Assembly: GCA_037176885.1 (NCBI GenBank)
Contig: JAWWNJ010000015.1
Location: 2,046,001-2,110,000, forward strand
Reading direction: 5' to 3'
DNA length: 64,000 nt
From: Favolaschia claudopus
Lineage: Eukaryota > Basidiomycota > Agaricomycetes > Agaricales > Mycenaceae
Both the position numbers and the translations under genes were made by a program. The notes under the pieces were generated by a model, which saw nothing but the letters and a program-made list of their open reading frames with translations, did no database searches and was not told the origin of the DNA. Every line of letters starts with the position of its first letter. Positions within the stretch are counted from its first letter, which is position 1. This document shows positions 48,254 to 58,800 of the stretch, piece by piece.

Positions 48254-49397
48254 TTATTTCAAATCCCGTTTGTATTGCAGTCCGTACCCCAGCGACCGTT
48301 GCCGAAGAGGGTGTTCCGCTGTGTTGGGCTGGTTGTCGTCATCGCCGATCCTCGTTTGGATCTGCAATACGGGGAAATACGGGAAGAGGGCGGGCGGCAG
48401 ACGACATAGATCCGCGAGTTCGAAGAACCAACAGCCAAGTTGACGCCGGGATCTTTCGGGCGCATGAGGAGGATTGAATTTTCGTCAGCATATTTGAGGG
48501 AACGACGGTGCAGTGTGTGGATTCGACTTGAAGACAAGACTTTAGATAATTCCAAGCCCAATATATGTTTCAAGAGCGCTTCGAATATTTTCAAATCGAG
48601 GACATTGAGGGTGAATGAATTCATTGAAAGTATCATCGCAATAGTCAGAAATCAAGATAACTGGGTGGAACGTGTAATGGGATGAGACGTCGTGAAGTCC
48701 TGTTCGATTTGGCGTTGAAGACTGTTGGGGGCTTGTTGGGGGCCAGACAATGTCGCGAAAAAATCCGCCTCGTCTATCCAAAAATTGGATACATGAGAGC
48801 AGTGGAAGAGCGGCAAGGTTTTCGCCTCCTTCGACGCGCAGACAAGAAACTGTCTGAATCGGTAATCAGCATATACCAGGACAATTATTCAAGGACTCAC
48901 CTGACACCCACATACTTATACAGCGGAAAGTGCAGCATCCTGCTCGTCAACGAATCCCAGATAAACACTTACACCTTTCGTCCGCAAGTTAGCGAACCTA
49001 TCAAGATCGAAACTACGCGGTCCCGGAGGGGCCACGAGACATCGGTGGGCTAGTCCCGGAATCCTCTGGCGCTCGTCGGAAGGGAATCCCGCAGAATCGC
49101 GATGCTGGGATGAAGCAAGAGCAGGATCTGGCTAAAACACACACAAACAGATGACTAAGCTACGGCTCGATGCCCGAAACCGCCCGAATGCACTACCGCA
49201 TCGGCCAGGCATGCGTATTCATTCTGCCAAGATCCTGCCTTCTCCTGGGTTCGGCTTTCCAACGTACCAAACAGGACACTATTTCGAAAGACGTAGTGCC
49301 CGTAGATCTTGAGGGAACGACGCAAGTGTGGTAAATTGTTCTGAGAGCTGAACTCGACAGTGAGATGTTGGAACAGCTTTTTGTGATTATGAAGGTG
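48254..49397 (-). CDS. Uncharacterised multi-exon gene (5' end not found)
   Basis: Not recognised. Several frames join through plausible splice sites. Reading leftward from 49397: LFQHLTVEFSSQNNLPHLRR, SLKIYGHYVFRNSVLFGTLE and EYACLADAVVHSGGFGH (49164 border); PDPALASSQHRDSAGFPSDE and SFDLDRFANLRTKGVSVYLG, GFVDEQDAALSA (border 48922); FLVCASKEAKTLPLFHCSHV, FWIDEADFFATLSGPQQAPN and RQIEQDFTTSHPIT (from 48849); then LLKHILGLELSKVLSSSRIH, YADENSILLMRPKDPGVNLA and VGSSNSRIY (border 48406); and the last exon IQTRIGDDDNQPNTAEHPLR ending at 48254. The introns 48362-48405 and 48850-48921 look normal; 49132-49163 (32 nt) is unusually short, and the junction near 48600 needs a ~90-nt intron. It may be a real gene or one that is starting to decay. 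No start codon was found. Confidence 0.42.
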
Positions 49398-50128
49398 TTA
49401 CAGTGCCAAGGACAATGAGATACGGCCAAGAAAGCTCAAAATTCGCAACGGCGAACCATCCTAGGAAAGAAAAATGACCACCATAGGAGCGCCGAATCTA
49501 ACGCGATAGAGAGGGTAGCCTAGAGCATGGAAAGGCGAAATCCCTGCGGCTTGACTGCGAGGAGGGCGAATTCGGAAAGTATCTCGCAGACGATAGAATC
49601 GACAACAAATCCTGCTGGCATCGACAGCCCAAGCAAGAACGGCTAAGGATGAAGGGGTTCAGCCATACATCCCTAAGCAGCCTGAACTCCGGATGCTCTA
49701 CCGCTATCAAGGGGGACGTTTGGGAGAGTATATCACGCTCCTCGGCAACATTCAACGTCGCGTCTGCGTGTCGTGTCTCTTCTCCCAGCGCAACCTGATC
49801 TGGCAATCGCATATACTATTGCTTCGTACTCCGGGTCTGCGTGCAGAACATTAAATATTAGCGGCCACGTCATTTACCACTTAGCTTCGTGGGGCTTCCA
49901 ACGGAGAAAGTTGAAGTCTGCGCGAGTGACCCAGATATCACGACTACAACGGCACACAATGAGCGGGCTTAAACGGCTGGAAACAAACACGAACCAGTGG
50001 GAAAGTCTGACGGAGGGAGGAAGGCGGCGGGAACGGACGCAAAGCGGGCATGGGTGCTTATTGGTAGAGGATTGATGCAAAGTTAGCCTGGTTGTTGTTG
50101 ATACATGTCAACCTCGTGGTTGAAAAGT
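49398..50128. other. Region without a supported gene
   Basis: Could hold the 5' exons of the uncharacterised minus-strand gene. Minus-strand frames such as MPAGFVVDSIVCEILSEF (from 49621) are open but do not splice cleanly into the downstream exons. Plus-strand frames (49773-50075) have no family features. Confidence 0.35.
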
Positions 50129-50639
50129 TCAACCATCCACCGTCGATACTACTGGCGGCCTACTTTGCCAGTCGTTGGAATGTGCACCCAGAGTCATACT
50201 CGCTGCAAAGGACGTAAACTCTGCGTCACCTTGATCGTCACCCACCAGCACCCACCATCCCCAGGATCCCCGAAGCGGTAACTCTTGCAGTCCACTCACG
50301 TCGATCCAAGAACTTGTCCGAAAACGACCATTGCTGCTGCCGTAGGCAGGCTTTCAAGGGATCTCCAGCGGCGATAGCTTGCTTTCCCCCCAGAATCAGT
50401 GCAATACCAGATCCATAAGTTTGCGAACATATTTGCTTCCTCCAAGTTTCAATACCTACTTCAAGTTGGCTACTTGGGCGTCTGAATCCTCTTCTCCGCA
50501 GGGCCCTTACCCTTTGCTCTCGTCTTCGAAATTTAACACACCAGAAAACGTACTTCCGTGGTTTGGACGACTCGGTGCTAGGATCATCCTGAACTGTCGG
50601 GCACTGGGCTGGGCTGGCAACTGACTCGTCGGGAAAAGA
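50129..50639 (-). pseudogene. Uncharacterised coding-like block, possibly a decayed gene
   Basis: Not recognised. The last 74 codons (50129-50350) form a clear coding-like frame: RTSSWIDVSGLQELPLRGSW, GWWVLVGDDQGDAEFTSFAA, TLGAHSNDWQSRPPVVSTVD, then a stop at 50129. Upstream an acceptor (GAAGTAG) and donor (GTATTG) frame an exon VLKLGGSKYVRKLMDL, and before it a frame open from 50639 (DPSTESSKPRKYVFWCVKF). A second overlapping frame across 50230-50560 (GSGIALILGGKQAIAAGDPL, QQQWSFSDKFLDR) is equally open and reads more like protein in its middle. The two frames cannot both be used without a very short intron (17 nt) or a frameshift, so the block may be a gene broken by small indels. No partner or function can be assigned. 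Confidence 0.3.
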
Positions 50640-51367
50640 CTAGCTCGGAGTTCTTCAAGTCTCATGTCTGCCTTCTGGGAGGTTTCTGGGAGGTTGCGGA
50701 GCTGATCGTCGTAAAGACTAAATTTATTCGACAGGGGGGAACGGCACTCACTTCAATTCCAGGTTTTCAAATTTTAGTAGTGCTTTCCGTGGCGAGTCGT
50801 CGTACAAGCGCGTCGTTGACCCAATCGCGCCAGCTTCTGGCTTACCGTGATAGCCACAATTCTCGTTTGCGAATGCTCTGATCGTGACCAAACTGAAAAT
50901 TTACAACAAGAGCAGACTTCAAACGTGCCATGGTGTCTTGTTCAACTAGAGAATCGTCCGAAGTTTGGGTGGATTGAATCGCCCTCTTGTCTGTATTCTT
51001 CTGCCAACGTTGAAACAGAATTTTAATTCAGGATAAGGCGTGTTGCGCAGAGATTTACAAAGCCTGTGAACGCAGACATGACGCGTATTGACTGCTCCTA
51101 CACCGCGGATACCTGTAGAAGGAAGGTGGACTCCTGTGGACTCTTTGCGCCGTGAATCTGGCAGCTCCTGGAAAGGAAACTCTGCAAGAACAAAGTGCTG
51201 GCTTGGTGCTGGTGCTTCGGCCGGGAATTCAAAATATTCAACCTGGTGGGGCTCACGTCATTTTGTAGGGAGAATATGAACTGGGGAGCGTTCTGCGGAC
51301 ACTCTAATGCGTTCATGATGGTGCTGTGCCCCAACAAGGTGTATGTTTCCGTTACAGAGAATAATTC
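50640..51367. other. Region without a supported gene
   Basis: Scattered short frames on both strands (for example 51088-51279 plus, 51098-51337 minus), none with recognisable motifs. It may contain upstream exons of the 50129-50639 block. Confidence 0.35.
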
Positions 51368-51577
51368 TTAAGCGTACATATTTAGATCATGATTGGCTCC
51401 ACCGCTCTGTTCCGCTCGGGCTGGCTGCTGAGCAGCTTCGCCTTCGCTAATTCTGCCAGCCAACTTGAACTTAGGCTCTCTTTCGGGGACACACATTTGC
51501 GGCCCCACAATTGCGCTGATGTCGTCATACGCATTTGGAGTTTCAGCACCCTGTCCCGACTCCAAGTATTTCTCGAC
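51368..51577 (-). CDS. Possible last exon of a small uncharacterised gene
   Basis: An open minus-strand frame gives VEKYLESGQGAETPNAYDD, ISAIVGPQMCVPEREPKFKL and RISEGEAAQQPARAEQSGGA, ending HDLNMYA at 51368. The composition is protein-like. An acceptor-like CAACAG precedes it, and upstream a frame starting near 51750 could be its first exon (TLFDFIGVWVWRLYQSTSFG, hydrophobic), but the join is not settled. Not recognised. Confidence 0.28.
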   Translation of the reverse strand, partial: VEKYLESGQGAETPNAYDDISAIVGPQMCVPEREPKFKLAGRISEGEAAQQPARAEQSGGANHDLNMYA

Positions 51578-51898
51578 TGTTGATCACTCTAGCATTCGTA
51601 CTCTGCATCTTCGGATATTTTTGCAAGAACCTCATTGAAAGAAAGGGAAGAGTGAACGACTCTTCGAACTCTTCTCATGCCGCTCGCGTTCGCCGAACGA
51701 AGTGGATTGATATAGTCTCCAAACCCAAACTCCAATGAAGTCAAACAATGTCGACGTCATACGACTTCGCACATACTCCTCACCTTCCAAGCGATGCCAA
51801 ACCACAGTGACGAAGTATTTAAAGAGCCTAGATCCACAGACCAGTCGAACCAACCACTTCATACACTCAGCCTCGCCTTTAACATATACCCCTTCGCC

Positions 51899-52249
51899 AT
51901 GACCGCTCTCACTGTCGAGCAAAAGAAGGTCCAATACGCACGACAACTCGCTGCATACACACAGAAGCAGTGTGATGCTGTCCTACGCAAACGCCAAGCG
52001 GGGGCGCCGAAAGTCTTAACGAAGAACCAGAGGTCAACACCTCCACCGGACACAGGCTCTTGCGCCGGGTCGACGGATTCGGAGGAGGATGGGAATTTGG
52101 AAACACCAAAGCCAGAGGGTAAAAGCGGTCAGCTTCAGAGGTATTCGCGCTCTGATGCAATAGCTTACACAGCACCTTTACCACAGGCCTCGGGCTCCGT
52201 AAGCGCGTCAGCAAAGCTTGGAGACGGCGGTGATCACAAGAGCGAATAA
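51899..52249 (+). CDS. Small uncharacterised protein
   Basis: An intronless frame of 116 codons. It starts MTALTVEQKKVQYARQLAAY (helical, basic), continues with DAVLRKRQAGAPKVLTKNQR, then an acidic/Ser/Thr/Pro-rich part (TPPPDTGSCAGSTDSEEDG) and a low-complexity end (QASGSVSASAKLGDGGDHKS), and stops at 52249. A TATA-like TATTTAAAG sits at 51818-51826, about 75 bp before the ATG, followed by a C/A-rich leader, which supports a real promoter. The in-frame ATG at 51794 is upstream of this element and less likely. No family recognised; the N-terminal helix could be an interaction motif. Confidence 0.5.
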   Translation: MTALTVEQKKVQYARQLAAYTQKQCDAVLRKRQAGAPKVLTKNQRSTPPPDTGSCAGSTDSEEDGNLETPKPEGKSGQLQRYSRSDAIAYTAPLPQASGSVSASAKLGDGGDHKSE

Positions 52250-52983
52250 AACCACAACGCATACCATGAAAAGGACGACTGTAGGCAGCCTTTCCTTTGG
52301 ATTTCTCCCCTTAGCTCACGACACGATTAAACAGCGTTCCTTGAGCGACCCAGCATACTGTACACCAAACACGTTAAATTTCAATTGTAGCATAGGCGGT
52401 TACCCTGTGTTTCCGTATTTCTCTTCGCATTTGTTGTACGATAGGGCATGTTTATTTAACAATTTCGCCTAGCACCGGGATAGAGCTGAGCAAAGATAGA
52501 GATTCGATTTTGGCGCTGCGTAATACTAGCCTATAGGAACGCGTGGATTATGACGTTGGCGCGTTGGCGCGTTTATAGAAAAAAAAATGGCGGCGGGGCT
52601 TGCATGATATCATTCTGAACGCGGTGACGCGCCGCCTGTCCTGCCAAGACCGCGTCGGCGGTTCAATCGGAGCTTACTGAGGGTGGATCGGAGTCTTCGT
52701 TGAACCCCGACCGATGTGTTGCCAAGATTCCGACCCGGAGCACGGTAAGCACGATTGTTGATGAGAACGACGCCCAGAGACAGCTGTAGATGTACTGCGC
52801 GATTTCCGAGACCGAGAACGAGCAAAGTCGCGTTTAGAGCGGGTTTAAAGCCATTTGTGTGACGATATTTGGTTCCATCGCGATCTGATGTGAACTATAA
52901 TTGACACTTTCCCCCAACGAATTTACTCGGTTCTTCTGAGCTCCATCCTTTCGCAAAACCTCAGTCGTTTTTCAAGTCGAACA
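52250..52983. promoter_or_regulatory. Intergenic with a cluster of E2F/MBF-like motifs
   Basis: No convincing gene. Within 64 bp lie TTTTGGCGC (52508-52516), ACGCGT (52539-52544) and a tandem TTGGCGCG pair (52555-52571), resembling E2F or MBF sites of G1/S genes. A run of A precedes ATGGCGGC at 52588, whose frame stops at once. A minus-strand frame (52610-52825) is Arg/Leu-rich with no clear start. The right part contains the biotin synthase promoter. Confidence 0.4.
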
Positions 52984-54455
52984 ATGTTTCGACCCGTCTT
53001 CACCGTCTCGAGGCGATTTGGAAGAACTCTGGCTACTCATGCATCTTCTTCCCCCATTTCGTCCGAGATACGAGAAACATGGACTCGGCAGGACATCCAG
53101 CAACTCTACGATAGCCCCCTTCTCGACCTTGTCTTTCGCGCAGCTTCAGTACATCGCCAACACCATGACCCGACCAAGATCCAGCTGTGTACCCTCATGA
53201 ACATCAAAAGTACGCTCTTCTTTGCGTAACATGAAGGGTTGATCTACATCTCCTTTTCGCAAGCTGGAGGATGCACAGAGGACTGAAAGTGGCTTGACTG
53301 TACGGTGTTGTGTTCCTGACGAGCATACAGGTTCATACTGCTCTCAATCATCCCGCTATTCTACGCCGACGAAGGCCTCGCGCTTGGTCGAGCTGGATCC
53401 TGTGCTTGAAGCTGCACGGAAAGCAAAAGAGAATGGGAGCACACGGTTTTGCATGGGTGCGGCTTGGAGAGACCTAGCGGGGCGCAAACGCGGCTTTGAG
53501 AAAATTTTGGAGATGGTTCGGGAGGTCCGCGGGATGGGAATGGAGGTGTGTACGACGTTGGGAATGTTATCGCCGGAACAGGCTCGTCAGTTAAAGGAAG
53601 CGTGAGTAACTCACTTTTGACTGCCAGTCAGATCTGACGAATTTCTTGCAGTGGGCTCACGGCGTATAACCACAATCTGGACACATCGCGGGAATTCTAT
53701 CCGCAGGTTTGTTGATTCACGATATCGCCTTTATATACCATGGTAAAGCTCACCTCGATAGGTCATCACAACCAGGTCGTATGATGAGCGGTTGGACACA
53801 ATAACAGCCGTACGAGACGCGGGTATCAGTGTGTGCTCCGGTGGTATTCTTGGACTAGGAGAATCCGATGAAGATCGAGTTGGTTTAATCTGGGAGGTTT
53901 CGAAGTAGGTTTCAATTTAGACTTGTGCGCTCTATTTCTGACGGTGTGTTAGCATGCCTGAACATCCCGAATCCTTCCCTGTCAATGCTTTGGTTCCTAT
54001 TCCCGGTACGCCATTAGAGGGAAACGAGGTGAATTTTTCTTTCAATCAATACCACCATTCGAAAAAGAGCCTGACCGAGTATAGCCTGTAAAATATCATA
54101 TTCTGCTGCGCACGATAGCAACTGCTCGCATCGTACTGCCAAACACAATAATTCGACTTGCAGCCGGCAGAAATACATTAGCTGAATCTGAGCAGGCAAT
54201 GTGTTTCATGGCTGGCGCTAATGCCGTCTTCACGGGTGAGCAGATGCTCACAACGCCTTGCTCACCGTGGGATGAGGTGCGTTTTAGTATGCGCTCCCGT
54301 TCAGTCGAATCTCAACTGCAAACTCACAGGACAAGACAATGATGAACCGCTGGGGCTTGTCTGGCATGCGGAGCTTTGAGCAAGTCAGTGTTGCCCGGAA
54401 GGAGAGCTTTACTCGTTCGGATAGTAAATTAGAAGAGGTTGCTCCAGCAGTTTAG
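52984..54455 (+). CDS. BIO2: Biotin synthase (radical SAM), mitochondrial
   Basis: Inserts sulfur into dethiobiotin using S-adenosylmethionine and iron-sulfur clusters. Seen: [20 protein letters not shown] presequence, [46 protein letters not shown] joined to TGGCTED and [12 protein letters not shown] (the CxxxCxxC radical-SAM motif), [33 protein letters not shown] (YNHNLDTS), [58 protein letters not shown] and [19 protein letters not shown]. All family residues are there if spliced as follows: exon 1 to 53209, a 21-nt exon 53264-53284, exon 3 from 53331. The second intron (53285-53330) starts with GA, not GT: GAAAGT instead of GTAAGT. It ends at 54455. If the GA site is not spliced, the frame meets TGA right after GGCTED and the protein is lost. 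Confidence 0.88.
53285..53330 (+). other. GA-AG intron inside the iron-sulfur motif codons of BIO2
   Basis: A 46-nt intron with donor GAAAGT, branch-like CCTGAC and acceptor ATACAG. It is the only removal that joins GAC T|GT TCA to give D-C-S-Y-C. No GT upstream in the exon or nearby keeps both the frame and the cysteine. Confidence 0.7.
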
Positions 54456-54628
54456 ATAGAACTAGAGTAAATGTATTTTTTTTTTGTACTGGGATGCTTT
54501 TGAGTCTCTTGCTTGTCTCTTGCTGAGCTTTTGCGAAGTTGGCCGCGGCGTTCTCGACTTGTTTATTTGTACCGATATGTATTGCGCCTTTGTTCGCGCC
54601 TCTCCGTCTCGAAGCTTACCCAGTTATC

Positions 54629-55691
54629 ATGTCTACGAGCGATACTCGACCCGCCGCAAACGGCAAACGTACACGAATGGACGATCCCCCGTACGTCTTC
54701 TCCGCCGTCTTGCGCCATCTCCAAGTCTTTACAGTTCCTTGCCAGACTTCCCATATTGCCTTTGAGTGACCAGAACTACTGGTACTACCCATCCCAAGGA
54801 CATATCTCGGATGACGAAGAGGAGGAAGATGAAAAGCGTGCCGGTCCCTCTGCTGGTAGTAATTGGGGTGCAAAAACTCAAAAGCGCGCGCGATGGACTC
54901 GTCGCGGCAAGATCACGTCTTGGGGTCCTGGTGTGGGGGAATGGGAGGTGCGTTATAACGACTAATCTCATGGATAGCACTATATTCAACTCTGTTTACA
55001 GGAGGAAAACCGCGCAAGAAAGCGCATGAAGATGTTGCTTCCACAGAAACACCGTTCCCCTTCGCCGCCGTGCCTCCCTCATCTGTCCCGTTCTGTCTCT
55101 CCTCCAATACAGTCCCCATATCCGCCTCCAACCTCCGAGCACTTGACATATTCATCTTTTGTCATGGATAAGGCTGTCACCCACACCTTCCGGTCAAATT
55201 TATTAGACGAACTAGAACAGTCTACAAACGGCCTGATCGAGGGGGAAGGTACGATGCGTAAAGCGCTCGGTCGATTGTGGCAAGTAATTGCCGAGGAAAA
55301 CGACGCGTCCAGTGTTCCGGCGGTAGTCACAAAACAGGAGGACGACGCCGAAGACGCGGATGACATGGACGAAGTTGCCAAGCGAATTGCAAGAGCACCC
55401 GACCTCACCATCGCGGCACACAGACTATTTCTATGGTCATATTCGAACGGGAGTGGGCCTCCGGTGTACGAGCATTCACATTTCGCGTCGCCCGAGACGC
55501 AGATCGAGGGGCTGGAGAAGTCACTATCGACGCTGCGTGAGCTCCAAGACGATGGGCGAGAGTACACGGAGCGGCTGGAAGAAATTCGAGAAGGATTGGG
55601 GGATGTGCGTGCTCAGCGGAATGGGATATGGACTTGGATCCGCACAATGGCGTTACAGGAGTTGCGGGAGGTGGCGTACTCGGGGGTCTAA
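54629..55691 (+). CDS. Rxt2-like nuclear protein (possible Rpd3L subunit)
   Basis: About 310 residues, three exons. Start MSTSDTRPAANGKRTRMDDP at 54629. A 55-nt intron (54691-54745) joins DP-P to LPILPLSDQNYWYYPSQG; an earlier acceptor at 54734 would cause a stop. Then DDEEEEDEKRAGPSAGSN, the basic block KRARWTRRGKITSWGPGVGE, EENRARKRMKMLLPQ, a Pro/Ser stretch, a helical region TFRSNLLDELEQSTNGLIEG with GRLWQVIAEENDASSVPAV, an acidic run, and a C-terminal coiled coil (LEKSLSTLRELQDDGREYTE). The N-terminal block (WxRRGxIxxWGPG, then ARKRxKxLLP) resembles the N-terminal region of fungal Rxt2, a subunit of the large Rpd3 deacetylase complex. I am only moderately sure of this name. It ends at 55691 with REVAYSGV. 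Confidence 0.6.
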
Positions 55692-55886
55692 CAGGGTCTA
55701 AGTTGGACCGCCTTAACTTTTTGTGTGCATTTTGTGACACAGTGTACCTTTACCCCACTCACATCACTTGTATATTATGTACGCGCACACTCCATTTTAC
55801 TGCATTGCGTGGCCCTCCTCCTACCGTCACAAAGTCTCAGACTTGCGCGCTAAAAATCCCTCCTTTCCACACGCTGCCACCTCGTT
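55692..55886. promoter_or_regulatory. Intergenic, Blm10-B promoter region
   Basis: 195 bp between the Rxt2-like stop and the Blm10-B ATG, both on plus. C-rich near 55850-55880. No TATA box recognised. Confidence 0.4.
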
Positions 55887-58800
55887 ATGGACGCCCTCCC
55901 CAATATTTCCTTGCTCTCTATCCACGACCCCGGCCCTCCCTATCCTCCAGACAATTCTGACCGTTATCTTCGCAAATACAGAGAATATGTGCGGTCTATC
56001 CCGTACAGTATCGAAAGCGAGGAGAAATTACTTGAAATGCTCGACTTCATCGTTTTGAGACTCACACAATGTGCTGCCGCTCGGGACTACGAGGTTCGTC
56101 TAGCAAAGCGGTCTCGGGCTACTCTGAGTAATTATGCGCTGGCAGGTTGGCTGGCTGCAATGGGACTCCATGCTCTCCTACTGGGCCATTTTAAAGTATC
56201 CCATTCCGAAAGTGGGTCCAAGGAGGTGCCGTGGCGTGGCCAATCAAGTCTGACTGTTTGGTTCGTAGGAAATTCGTATAAAGCTCGCGAAATTATACTG
56301 GTATATGAGGTGCGCAGACATACGTCTAGTTTTCTGGTTTACAAGCTGACTTGTCTCAGCACGACACCCGGCATGCCGACGCAAGTTATGGCCACAAGCG
56401 CTGACGGGTTCAAGTCTTTGACCGAGTCCGTCAAGAAGATAGATATCCGGGATATGCGACTGCCCTGGAGGCCAATCTACGACATCCTTTCGCAGGATTT
56501 ATTTTTGACGCGAAGGCAGTTTGAATACACGTGGGTTCCCTCCGTGATTTATGTGCACACGACCTCATATACCTCTGAAGTCAACTGCCATGGGTCATGG
56601 GCTATATCGCCGCAAATTCACGGAGGTTCTTCCACCCTGCTGCGACGAACGAGATGCTCTCAGTTTTTGTTCCCCTTATGAACAACACAGACCTCGATGT
56701 AAGCGCTTCTATCGGTTCTCCTCTGTCCAGTGTCTTAATCTCTTTATAGTATGTTCTCGCTGTGCAATTTTATATGCTCAGCTTCCTTCCTCTTACCCAT
56801 CCGCAATCTTATTTGCCGATGCTATTCTCTTGGTGGGAGTCGATAAATTCGTACATGTTTGATGAGAGGATGCTTGATTTTCTCGCAAACCTTGTCGAGC
56901 TTCACGTCGACGCCAATGTCAGTGATCCTCGTAAGATCGCTGAACTGCCGGACGATGCACAGTCCGAAGGCGAAGGCCGACCGAAATGGTCAGAGGAAGA
57001 CCTGCACGCCAACTCGCACTGGCCAGGCATTTACAAGGATGTCGGCGTGTTTACTGAGCATGAGTGGGGATTGTTGATGTGCAAATGCATCAACTCGATG
57101 GAAATCCCGCTTGCCGACGGAGGATCCCTCACCACAGGACCCTCCGCCGATCGTTATGTTACAGCTGAAATCGGCCGCCTGCCCAAGCCCGAGTGGCGCA
57201 TTCGTTAGTTTTCCAAATTCACGAAGCAGTCTGCTTGTCTAATTGACTGTGTCCAGAATCGTTAGCTCGTATTATCGTCTATTCGATTGCCCCGGATGGA
57301 ATACCTTCCCCAGCCTCAAATGCGCCAACTCCCATGTTTACTCCCGCTCCTTCGGGAGTGTCGACACCCCGAATCCCCTCCCACAACGGTCTTCGGGATT
57401 ATCTCTCAGCACCTCTCGCCATGAAAGCTGGGACGTTCCACTCTAAACACAAAACTTATCTCGCCGGCTCGAAAGCCTTAGACTCCTTGTATCAGATCAT
57501 AGCGTCCACCGAAAGCTTCTTCCATCCCTCCAATTCAGGGTCTTTCACTACCGACGTATGTATCGATACCCAGAGAGGACATATACAAAACAACTCACCC
57601 AACCCTCAGCTCACTGCTTTCATAAAATATATAGCGTATCATTTCAATCAACGTACATTTTCCCCCCAATTTCTGAGCATGTCTCATACTGTAATTAGGT
57701 TGGCTTGAGGAACAACAGCCTGATTGTAAGACACCGAAGGTTTGTGTTCTGTGTATCAGCGCACTGCACTGACGCTCACTATCATTGTGAATGGGTCACA
57801 GAGCCGCCGACTGACGAGGCAAATGCGGCGTGAAGTGGTCAAAACTCTCCGAACCGTTGCATTCCTTGCCATGTTCTCAGAAGACTCGGATACCGGTCAG
57901 TCAGATGGTTCGAGAGCTCTACGACTTACTAAGATCATTAATAGTGGGCAATGTGCAAAGCTGTCTCAAGTCTTTGAGTGTGATGGAACCCGATCTCATA
58001 CTGCACCCGATTCTGGAACGAGCTGTGCCTGCTTTAGAAACCCTGGTTGAGGTTAGTCAAAGCATTTTGACTCACGGCTTTCGTAGGCTGAATGCTGTCA
58101 ACAGACACATCGTACCATTTCTGTCATCAAGGCTCTCGGAGCAGTTGCACCGGCTATCGTCTCCCGAAAGGTGTATTACCCTGGCGCCAAGCACCTTGTC
58201 CCCATCCTCGAGCTTTTACTTCCTGGAATTGATTTGGTACGTCCCTTACTTGATGAGATTACCCGAATACCTAACTCGAGACTGAAGAATGACCCATCCA
58301 AAACTGTAAGGTTTTCGGTCCTCGAGCCATTTGAGTCGAATACTGTGATTGATGATGAATGCAGCTGCACACAACAGAGTTCTTGGTGGAGATTTCCCAG
58401 TACATCATGTTTGCGGATATCACGCCTGTGTATCGAGATCCAGACTCTACTTCGTCGTTGGCACCTTCGCGGGTAGTCTCCCGTGCCGCGACTCCGTCTC
58501 TTCTCATGCCTTCATTCTCTTTGGACGAGTTGCAGTCGGACATGGAGTTTCCTCGGCTGTCTGACGAAGAGGAGGACATGCTTGTACAGGTGCAGTCGTC
58601 ACCGCGTCACTCCTGGCTTGTGCTCATGTACTTCAGGATACGACTGGAAGTTTTGCCGATTGGGTGACACAATTCATTCGACGCGTTTATCAATTGCAGG
58701 AGAGTTTACCCGAAGAAGGAGGCGGTGCATCTGAAGGTTCCCGTCGCGCCCAATTCCGCTGCCTTGATCTAACTGAAAAATACTTCTAGTTCAAGTGGTT

